19,534 nt of DNA from Bacillota bacterium. Lineage in GTDB: Bacteria > Bacillota > Clostridia > Oscillospirales > Ruminococcaceae. The number at the start of each line of letters is the position of its first letter. The first letter of the stretch is position 1. Where the stretch lies: NCBI GenBank assembly GCA_023431215.1, contig JAEYXR010000058.1:1-19534 (forward strand), given 5' to 3'. Shown here piece by piece: positions 13,220 to 19,534 of this stretch. The notes beneath the pieces were generated by a model. That model was not told the origin of the DNA. It searched no databases and saw nothing but the letters and a program-made list of their open reading frames with translations. Made by a program: the position numbers and the translations under genes.

Positions 13220-15595
13220 TTATTTCAGTTCTACTACAGTGACACCGTCTTCTCCCTCGCCATACAAACCGGGGCGGGAAGTACGTACACTGGGATGTCG
13301 TTTTAAGTGGTCGCGCACGGCCTTGCGCAGTACACCCGTACCCTTACCATGAATGATGGTAACGGTGCCAAGCCCCGACAGAACACAACGGTCCAAAAAG
13401 CGGTCAACCTCCATAATACCCTCGTCCGAAGCCATGCCTCGGAGGTCCAGTTCCATTTTTACAGGCTCTTTTTTATCGGCAGTGGGGCGTACCCGACGCT
13501 GGTTGTTAAAGGTGACCTTGGTGGTGCGCTCCACCAGACGCAGGTTGTCGGCAGATACCTTGGTTTTGAGAATGCCTGCCTGAACCAAAAACATGCCGCT
13601 TTTATCCGGGCCGGAAAGGACAGTTGCTTCACTGTTGATGTCGGTAAGGAGAACCGTGTCGCCGGACTTGAGCTGGCGAGGCAGGGAATAGGCTTCTTCC
13701 TTGCGCTTGGTAATGGGGTCGGCCATATCACGCAGTTTTTCAATCCGACCCTTGTAACCGCCCTTGACAGCAGATACCTTAGCCCCAAAATCTTCCTTAT
13801 CTTTTTGCTTTTTCAGCTCTTCCAGCTCGTTAAGCAGCAGGTCGGTCTGGCTACGCACACGCTCCACTATGGTTTGTGCCTGAGAGCGCGCTGCGGCAAT
13901 TTCCTTTTCCATTTCCTTTTGCAGACGCTGCTTTTCAGTCTCAATCTGCTTTTTGATATACTCCGCCTGCTGACGGTTGGAGAGTGCGGCTATCTGCTCT
14001 TTTTCCAGAGTTTGTCTGGCCTGCTCCAGCTTATCCACCACATCCTCAAAGCGGGTGTTTTCGGTAGAAAGCAGCTGGCGGGCGCGGTCAATGACCATAT
14101 CGGGCAAGCCCAGTCGGCGGCTGATGGCAAAGGCATTGGAGCGCCCCGGCACACCGATGAGCAGACGATAGGTGGGGGAGAGGGTCTCTACATCAAATTC
14201 ACAGCTGCCATTTTCTACTCCTGGGGTAGACAAAGCATACATTTTGATTTCGGCATAGTGGGTGGTAGCTGCAAGGCGCACCCCTTTGGCCCGCAGGTGC
14301 TCGATGATGGATACCGCCAGTGCGGCGCCCTCGGAGGGGTCTGTTCCGGCCCCCAGCTCATCCACCAGCACAAGGCTTTGGTCGTCCGCCTGCTCCAAAA
14401 TGGAGATAATGTTGGTAATATGAGCCGAAAAGGTAGAAAGGCTTTGCTCTATGCTCTGCTCATCGCCGATGTCCGCCAGAATATGGCGGAACACAGGGAC
14501 ACAGCTGCCCGAAGCCACAGGCAGCAATAAGCCGCAGGCAGCCATCATGGTCAGCAGACCCAAGGTTTTGAGTACTACAGTTTTACCGCCGGTGTTTGGG
14601 CCGGTAATGACCAGTGTGTCAAAGCCGTCGCCCAGAATAATATCTACGGGAACAACCTTATCTCTTGCAATCAGAGGATGGCGGGCTTTGTTCAGCTTGA
14701 TGATGCCGTTCTGGCTGATTTCGGGCACTGTGGCCTTCATAGAGTCGGCAAGGCGGGATTTGGCAAACAGCACATCCAGCTCAACCAGTGCGTCAAAGCT
14801 TTCCATAGTGGCATCTGCCACTTCACCGATGCGGCCGGAAAGCTCCAGCAAAATGCGGTCAATCTCCTGCTGCTCCTCACCCTCCAGCATACGGATTTCG
14901 TTGTTGGCATCCACCACTGCCATGGGTTCAATGAACACCGTGGCGCCGCTGGAGGAGGTGTCGTGAACAAGCCCCTTCATTTCACCTTTGCACTCTGCGC
15001 GCACAGGCACTACAAAACGTCCGTCACGAATGGTAATAATGGATTCCTGCAGCACCTTGGCATACTGGGGGGAACGAATAATATGGTCCAGCTGTTCTCT
15101 GATTTTAAGCTGGGCACGACGAATACGCTGGCGAATGTCCCGCAGAGCGGGAGAGGCATTGTCAGCAAGCTCGTCTTCGTTTTGAATGGCGTGGTCAATG
15201 TCCTCTTCCAAAGAGCGCACAGGGGTGAGCACTTCAAAAAGAAAGTCCACAGAGGTGTTGTCGGAGCACTGGCGGCGCCAGTCCTTTACGTTACGAATGG
15301 TCTTAAGCAAACGGCAAACGGCAAGAATTTCGGGAATGGAAAGCCGTGCCCCAACCTGTGCACGGCGCAGCTGGCCGGAACAGTCACGGATGCCGCCCAT
15401 GGAGGGGGTGCTGTAGCGAGTGGTCAGGCTGTTGACGTCGGCGGTACGGCCCACAGCGGTCACAACATCGCGGAAGTCGGTATATGGCGTTAGCTCCAGA
15501 GCGCGCTGCGCTGCTGTTTCACAGGTGGTTTTGGCAGCAAGCAGCGCCAATACCTTTGGCAGCTCCAAAGCATTTTGGTGACGATTGTGTTGCAT
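13220..15595 (-). CDS. mutS2: MutS2 ATPase/endonuclease
   Basis: A 791-residue MutS2. Order of parts: N-terminal helical and core domain; ATPase with Walker A GPNTGGKT (about 332-339) and Walker B LVLVDE followed by LGAGTDPSEG (from about 408); a long Glu/Lys/Gln-rich coiled coil of about residues 500-620; a KOW-like segment (SGDTVLLTDINSEATVL); and a C-terminal Smr endonuclease domain (714-791) with LDLRG and HGKGTGVLR. MutS2 does not do mismatch repair; it has been linked to suppression of recombination and, in Bacillus, to splitting of collided ribosomes. The frame opens at 15649, but the ATG at 15595 is preferred with AAAGGAG a few bases upstream and MQHNRHQNALELPKVL as the usual start. 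It lies 184 bases beyond recO. Confidence 0.96.
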   Translation of the reverse strand: MQHNRHQNALELPKVLALLAAKTTCETAAQRALELTPYTDFRDVVTAVGRTADVNSLTTRYSTPSMGGIRDCSGQLRRAQVGARLSIPEILAVCRLLKTIRNVKDWRRQCSDNTSVDFLFEVLTPVRSLEEDIDHAIQNEDELADNASPALRDIRQRIRRAQLKIREQLDHIIRSPQYAKVLQESIITIRDGRFVVPVRAECKGEMKGLVHDTSSSGATVFIEPMAVVDANNEIRMLEGEEQQEIDRILLELSGRIGEVADATMESFDALVELDVLFAKSRLADSMKATVPEISQNGIIKLNKARHPLIARDKVVPVDIILGDGFDTLVITGPNTGGKTVVLKTLGLLTMMAACGLLLPVASGSCVPVFRHILADIGDEQSIEQSLSTFSAHITNIISILEQADDQSLVLVDELGAGTDPSEGAALAVSIIEHLRAKGVRLAATTHYAEIKMYALSTPGVENGSCEFDVETLSPTYRLLIGVPGRSNAFAISRRLGLPDMVIDRARQLLSTENTRFEDVVDKLEQARQTLEKEQIAALSNRQQAEYIKKQIETEKQRLQKEMEKEIAAARSQAQTIVERVRSQTDLLLNELEELKKQKDKEDFGAKVSAVKGGYKGRIEKLRDMADPITKRKEEAYSLPRQLKSGDTVLLTDINSEATVLSGPDKSGMFLVQAGILKTKVSADNLRLVERTTKVTFNNQRRVRPTADKKEPVKMELDLRGMASDEGIMEVDRFLDRCVLSGLGTVTIIHGKGTGVLRKAVRDHLKRHPSVRTSRPGLYGEGEDGVTVVELK

Positions 15596-15779
15596 GGTTT
15601 CTCCTTTCTTTCGGCGGCTTTGCACCCGTTTGGATGCAGCAGGCCGCAAGGGAGTTGTACCCCAAAGGGTAGCTTATTCAATCTGAATACCGGAATAAAA
15701 GGGGTTGAAAACAGAAAGCTTTTAAGGGTGTGGTGTTAGAATACAATCATTTTTGCCTTACAAGCTATTTGCCGTTGGC

Positions 15780-16559
15780 TTATAATTTGGGAATGGTTTG
15801 CCCTGGCATTACCATCGTTTCAAAAAAACGCAGGGCGGGCAGCATCCGTTCCACCTGACACAGTAGGTAGTTTTGGCTTACTGCTGCCAGCTCCCCAATA
15901 CCCGTATCCGAAAGCTTAAAAAAGAACAGCTTTTCAAAATTGCTGTAAGCGATATGCCGCATGGCTTCAAAAACACCGGGAGAAAGAGGGATAAGAGAAA
16001 TATCCAGCGCTTTTGCCCGCTCCACGCAGCCCCCACAAAACACTGTTCCCTGACTGGGGGCAAAAAACACGCCTTTACCCTCAAAATCGTCACAGTGGCA
16101 GCAGGCTGTAAGGTCGGGCATATAGCCTGCAAAGCAGAGCATCTTAAGCTCAAACAAAGCCTTGAGCTGCAAAAGGGGAAGTGCCCCTTTTTCCAAAAGA
16201 TAAAGGGAGTTGAGGAGCAGCCGCAGATAGCCGCTTTCTCCGTCTCCCTCCGGCACCAGCTCACAGCAGAGCTGGCAAAAATATGTAGCCAGCGACAGCT
16301 TGTCCATATCCTGCCGCAGGCCAAAAAATACCGTATCGCTTTCTGCTTTGTCAACAAAAGCTTTATCACGGTTTTCAAAAATTTGAAAATACGAATAACA
16401 CAACAGTTCGGTAGCACTTGCCATGCTGCCCTTCATTTTACGGGCATTTTTAGCATAAGCGGTAATGAGCCCACGGTCGGGGGTAAGCAGGGTCAGCAGC
16501 TTATCGTATTCATCCAATGCTTTCTCTCTGACCACCACTGCGTGTGTCTCCAGCTGCAT
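15780..16559 (-). CDS. recO: DNA repair protein RecO
   Basis: A 259-residue RecO, which loads RecA onto SSB-coated single-stranded DNA with RecR and anneals complementary strands. The N-terminal OB fold begins THAVVVREKALDEYDKLLTL with LLTPDRGLITAYAK, the family pattern. A zinc finger is intact: C153-x-x-C156 and C175-x-x-C178. The C-terminal helical domain fills the rest. The start overlaps the end of the YqzL gene by 50 bases in another frame and is preceded by AAAGGGAGGGAG. Position after era and yqzL is the standard Firmicute order. Confidence 0.95.
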   Translation of the reverse strand: MQLETHAVVVREKALDEYDKLLTLLTPDRGLITAYAKNARKMKGSMASATELLCYSYFQIFENRDKAFVDKAESDTVFFGLRQDMDKLSLATYFCQLCCELVPEGDGESGYLRLLLNSLYLLEKGALPLLQLKALFELKMLCFAGYMPDLTACCHCDDFEGKGVFFAPSQGTVFCGGCVERAKALDISLIPLSPGVFEAMRHIAYSNFEKLFFFKLSDTGIGELAAVSQNYLLCQVERMLPALRFFETMVMPGQTIPKL

Positions 16560-16692
16560 GAGGCTCTCCCTCCCTTTGCTCAGCGTCCGGAGACTTTTGG
16601 TTAAAGGCTACGGCACTGCGGTATTCCAGATAATCGGAGACCTGCCCGGTCTCGCAGAATTTTTTCCAGCAGTTTTCAGAGCGCTTATTCAT
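16510..16692 (-). CDS. yqzL: YqzL-like small protein
   Basis: A 60-residue protein. Its first half, MNKRSENCWKKFCETGQVSD then YLEYRSA, carries the W-x2-F-x2-TG-x4-YL pattern of the YqzL family, which lies between era and recO in Bacillus and many other Firmicutes; function unknown. Bacillus YqzL is shorter (under 50 residues). Here the frame runs on through the recO ribosome binding site and 50 bases into recO, giving a Gly/Arg/Glu-rich tail of about 30 residues that is probably unconstrained. The start is the ATG at 16692 behind GGAGGTG at seven bases. Confidence 0.8.
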   Translation of the reverse strand: MNKRSENCWKKFCETGQVSDYLEYRSAVAFNQKSPDAEQREGEPHAAGDTRSGGQRESIG

Positions 16693-16889
16693 CAAGGTAC
16701 ACCTCCAATGGTTGTGTACTATTCATTTTACGCTGCTGCTGTTAAAATATTAGAGGAAAAGTGTGATGCTTTTTCCAGTGTTTTAGGTATTGACAGCCAA
16801 AGGCGCTTAAACAGCGGTTCTAGAAAGGTATTTGATAAAGAGGCTGCAAAAAATAATTATAATTGAAACTTTTTTACCGGCAAAGCAGC

Positions 16890-17792
16890 TTATTGAAAGC
16901 CAAAATTGCGAATAAAGCGCTCCTGATTGCGCCAGTCTTCTTTCACCTTGACCCAACACTGCAGGTTTACCTTAACATCCAAAAAGGCCTCCATATCGGT
17001 TCTTGCGGCACTGGCAATGTTTTTCAGCATCTGCCCGCCTTTGCCAATGACCATGCCCTTGTGGCTTTGGCGTTCGCAATAAATTACCGCTTGAATATCC
17101 ATGATGGTTTTAGCCTCTGGGCCTTGACGTTCTTTCATTTCCTCAATGGTGATGGCAATGCCGTGGGGCACTTCCTCCTGCATATTCAGCAGTACCTTTT
17201 CCCGCAGAATTTCTGCACAAAGCACACGCTCGGGCTGATCGGTGAGGGTGTCATCTGGGAAGAAATGAGGACTTTCTTCGCCGTAGCCCATGAGGATAGA
17301 AAGCAGCAGGTCACAACCCTCGCCGCTGCGGGCGCTTAGTGGAATAATCTGGTCAAACTCAAAGGCTTCGGAAAGAGCGGCCATTTTGGGCATCAGCTCA
17401 GACTTGTCTTTAATGGTATCAATTTTGTTGATGACGGCAATGGCAGGCAAATGCTGCTTGCGGAAGCTTTCAATCAGCTCCTGCTCCGCCTTGGTAATGG
17501 GGCCGGTAGGCTCTACCACCAGCACAGCCAAATCCACGTCGGCTACAGTGTCACCAACCTGTTTAACCATATACTGGCTTAATGCGGTTTTGGGTTTATG
17601 CAAACCGGGGGTATCAAAAAAGACAAGCTGACACTCCTCTTTGGTGAGCACGCCGGTGATACGGGTACGTGTGGTTTGGGGTTTATTGGTGACAATGGCG
17701 ACTTTTTCGCCCACCAGGCGGTTCAGCAGTGAGCTTTTACCCACATTGGGTTTGCCCACAATGGCAATAAATGCCGAAGTTGTTTCAGTCAT
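16890..17792 (-). CDS. era: GTPase Era
   Basis: A 300-residue Era, the essential GTPase that binds the 3' end of 16S rRNA during 30S subunit assembly. G1 is GKPNVGKS (13-20); the switch segment holds PQTTRTR; G3 is DTPG (60-63); G4 is NKID (122-125); G5 is SARSGEG. The C-terminal KH domain contains GMVIGKGGQMLKNI, the RNA-binding loop. Length is standard. The start has AAGGAG five bases upstream. It lies 37 bases downstream of dgkA. A 197-base gap to yqzL holds no clear gene or hairpin. Confidence 0.97.
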   Translation of the reverse strand: MTETTSAFIAIVGKPNVGKSSLLNRLVGEKVAIVTNKPQTTRTRITGVLTKEECQLVFFDTPGLHKPKTALSQYMVKQVGDTVADVDLAVLVVEPTGPITKAEQELIESFRKQHLPAIAVINKIDTIKDKSELMPKMAALSEAFEFDQIIPLSARSGEGCDLLLSILMGYGEESPHFFPDDTLTDQPERVLCAEILREKVLLNMQEEVPHGIAITIEEMKERQGPEAKTIMDIQAVIYCERQSHKGMVIGKGGQMLKNIASAARTDMEAFLDVKVNLQCWVKVKEDWRNQERFIRNFGFQ

Positions 17793-17829
17793 GCAGACTC
17801 CTTACTTCCTCATCGCAGGTATACTGCGG

Positions 17830-18327
17830 TTACTTTTTTATTTGTTTATCCGTTTTGCTGCTGTGCAGTGCCTCACCAAAGAAAAAGACAAACCAAGCCG
17901 ACAGTGCGGCACAAATGGCCAAAATAGCCAATTGGGTAGGTACAGCAACAAACCTTTGAACCAGTGCCCAAAGCTCCTTTGGCTGCCAGAGCAGAACAAC
18001 GCCCACACAAACAGCAAACAGCGCCGAGGCCAGAACAGCACCGGCTGCAGTGTCCTTGGCGGCACGTGCATTTTCACTTCTGGTAGGAATTAAATGATCA
18101 GTGAGATGTTCTACTGCCGTATTCAGCAGCTCTGCAATTACCACCACCGCACAGGTCAGCAGCAGTACGGCAAGCTGCGAAGGGTCAAGCTTTAGCTGCT
18201 GACCCAACCAAAAGGCCCAGCAGGTGGCAGCCAGATGAATACGCAGATTGCGTTGGGTGCAAACAGCTGTCCACAGGCCCGCCATGGCGCAGGCAAAGCT
18301 ACGCCGCAGCGAGCGCAGCCGGTTCAT
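17830..18327 (-). CDS. dgkA: Diacylglycerol kinase / undecaprenol kinase (DgkA family)
   Basis: A 165-residue integral membrane kinase of the prokaryotic DgkA family; Gram-positive members mainly phosphorylate undecaprenol. The core motif AELLNTAVEHLTDHL (E66, N69, E73, D77) and ARAAKDTAAGAV are intact. The upstream motif usually written E-R/K-N-(F/L)-(R/K)-I-H reads QRNLRIH, so a usually conserved Glu is Gln at residue 25. The protein is longer than the usual 115-130 residues because of an extra C-terminal hydrophobic segment (about 130-150) and a Lys-rich end. Its ATG overlaps the ybeY stop as ATGA, indicating translational coupling. Confidence 0.9.
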   Translation of the reverse strand: MNRLRSLRRSFACAMAGLWTAVCTQRNLRIHLAATCWAFWLGQQLKLDPSQLAVLLLTCAVVVIAELLNTAVEHLTDHLIPTRSENARAAKDTAAGAVLASALFAVCVGVVLLWQPKELWALVQRFVAVPTQLAILAICAALSAWFVFFFGEALHSSKTDKQIKK

Positions 18328-18830
18328 TCCTGAGCGGGTACGATGTAGGTAACGTCTCGGGTCAGGCCAAGCTGATCCAGGATCAGTTCCTCTTTTTCCC
18401 GCATCAAGGTTGCGGCCAAGCCGCCTTCTTCATGGTCGTAGCCCAGCAGGTGCAGCATGGAGTGTACGGTAAGAAAACCAATTTCACGCTGAAGGGTGTG
18501 ACCATACAGCTCGGCCTGATCAATGGCTTTCTCTACAGAAATAACAATGTCCCCCAGCATATAAGCGCCGGTTTCCATGTTTAAATCGTACACGCCGTTT
18601 TCACCCAAAGGAAAAGACAGCACATCGGTTTCAATGTCTTTGTTGCGGTGTTCGGCATTGAGTTCTTTGATTTGAGCATTGTTGAGGAAGCTGACACTGA
18701 CCTCTGCGCTGCCTTCAAACTTTTCATTTTCCAGCACTGCAGTGCAGCAGCGGCGAATCAGCAGTCTGATGCCGGATGGAATTTTAACGTCCTTTTGACG
18801 ATTTGAAATTTGTACTTTAACCTTATCCAT
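18324..18830 (-). CDS. ybeY: rRNA maturation endoribonuclease YbeY
   Basis: A 168-residue zinc-dependent endoribonuclease of the YbeY (UPF0054) family involved in 16S rRNA 3' maturation and ribosome quality control. The metal site HSMLHLLGYDH is complete (H123, H127, H133), and NKDIETDVLSFP upstream is the typical substrate-side motif. Length is standard. The start has AGAAGGGA at about eight bases. It overlaps dgkA by four bases. The 150 bases to phoH hold no gene. Confidence 0.95.
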   Translation of the reverse strand: MDKVKVQISNRQKDVKIPSGIRLLIRRCCTAVLENEKFEGSAEVSVSFLNNAQIKELNAEHRNKDIETDVLSFPLGENGVYDLNMETGAYMLGDIVISVEKAIDQAELYGHTLQREIGFLTVHSMLHLLGYDHEEGGLAATLMREKEELILDQLGLTRDVTYIVPAQE

Positions 18831-18980
18831 AATGAATGTCCCTTCTGCCGCTGTGCGACGACACGTAGAATAGAAAATGCCTGCTTATCAAAACGCAAGA
18901 CGCCGATTGATTACAGGGTTCTAAAGTATCCGGCTGCCCACGCACAGGCAAACAGGCAGTTGACGGATACAAAATAACGG

Positions 18981-19534
18981 TTAAAACTTCTTTTTGGCGT
19001 TTTCTTTATTGTAAAACTTTTCGTAGGCCTTAATAATATCCTGTACAAGACGATGACGCACCACATCTTTTTCGCTAAACTGGCAAATACCGATATCGGG
19101 GATATCACGCAGCACCTTGGCAGCCTCCACCAGACCGCTGCGGCGTGGGTCAGGCAGGTCGATTTGGGTGATATCGCCAGTGATGATGGCCTTGGAGTTA
19201 AAGCCTAGACGGGTAAGAAACATTTTCATCTGCTCCGGGGTGGTGTTTTGAGCCTCATCTAGAATAATAAAGCTGTCATCCAGGGTACGGCCGCGCATGT
19301 AAGCTAGTGGTGCCACCTCAATGTTGCCCCGCTCTAAGTATTTTTGAAAATTTTCGGTACCCAGCATATCAAACAGGGCATCGTACAAAGGGCGCAGGTA
19401 AGGGTCTACCTTGTTTTGCAAATCACCGGGCAAAAAGCCCAGTTTTTCGCCTGCCTCTACCGCCGGGCGGGTCAGAATAATTCGGTTGATTTCGTGAGCG
19501 CGAAAGGCCTTGACTGCCATGGCCACTGCCAGAT
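18981..19534 (-). CDS. phoH: PhoH family ATPase (partial, C-terminal part)
   Basis: At least 184 residues of a PhoH-like P-loop protein; its N-terminus with Walker A lies beyond the right edge. The visible part begins LAVAMAVKAF, which directly follows the P-loop in this family, then RIILTRPAVEAGEKLGFLPG, the Walker B FIILDEAQNTTPEQMKMFLT, and ITGDITQIDLP. The GTG at 19526 is internal and not the true start. PhoH-like proteins are ATPases with proposed RNA helicase roles; adjacency to ybeY is conserved in many bacteria and suggests work in RNA metabolism. Confidence 0.93.
   Translation of the reverse strand, partial: LAVAMAVKAFRAHEINRIILTRPAVEAGEKLGFLPGDLQNKVDPYLRPLYDALFDMLGTENFQKYLERGNIEVAPLAYMRGRTLDDSFIILDEAQNTTPEQMKMFLTRLGFNSKAIITGDITQIDLPDPRRSGLVEAAKVLRDIPDIGICQFSEKDVVRHRLVQDIIKAYEKFYNKENAKKKF

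Noticed and set aside
13307..14530. Long plus-strand frame opposite mutS2 (407 codons)
   Set aside because: Antisense shadow of a certain gene; its composition follows the complement of mutS2 codons.
16693..16866. Plus-strand frame of about 50 codons in the yqzL-era gap (from ATG near 16709)
   Set aside because: No ribosome binding site and it is only the tail of a longer frame that shadows recO and yqzL on the other strand.
18831..18980. Possible gene or remnant between phoH and ybeY
   Set aside because: Only antisense or overlapping short frames; no ribosome binding site or recognisable product.

Overview
The window looks like a chromosomal segment from an endospore-forming member of the Clostridia, most likely an Oscillospiraceae/Ruminococcaceae-type gut Firmicute. 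The basis is inference from content: a SpoVAF/GerA-type germination protein, a SpoVB-like flippase, the conserved phoH-ybeY-dgkA-era-yqzL-recO block, strong AGGAGG-type ribosome binding sites and moderate GC. TGA is used as an ordinary stop by several genes. No phage, IS element, CRISPR array, tRNA or rRNA is visible.

Left part (1-4072, plus strand): the 3' part of a histidine-phosphatase gene broken by an in-frame TGA, a DUF975-like membrane protein whose end overlaps a YihX-like HAD phosphatase, then, behind its own promoter, a cardiolipin synthase. A bidirectional terminator separates this from an opposing SpoVB-like flippase gene (4101-5669, minus).

Middle part (5670-12207): two small genes in divergent orientation, a 50-residue protein (minus) too short for a usual ORF cutoff and a 70-residue protein (plus). 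Next come an unusually hairpin-rich gap, an orphan SpoVAF/GerA-A germination protein with a DUF6514-like gene upstream, a 37-residue single-span membrane peptide with its own promoter, a secreted zinc-dependent N-acetylmuramoyl-L-alanine amidase, a CmpB-type membrane protein and a GrpB-family protein. The gaps here hold several inverted repeats: a Crp/Fnr-like palindrome, a 19-bp palindrome, a terminator-like hairpin merged with a Shine-Dalgarno sequence, and a pair of tight adjacent hairpins.

Right part (12378-19534, all minus): transcription runs from the window's right edge through phoH (partial), ybeY, dgkA, era, yqzL and recO, then mutS2 and a Cof-type HAD phosphatase. This is a housekeeping block for RNA maturation, lipid recycling, 30S assembly, recombination and MutS2 function. 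Start/stop overlaps or short gaps support co-transcription of ybeY-dgkA-era, yqzL-recO and mutS2-cof.

I found no clear new multi-gene system. The points most worth checking are the nonsense codon in the phosphatase, the unannotated small proteins, the hairpin clusters at 6421-6607 and 11463-11573, the Crp/Fnr-like site at 8434-8449, and the Glu-to-Gln change at a usually conserved position of the diacylglycerol/undecaprenol kinase.
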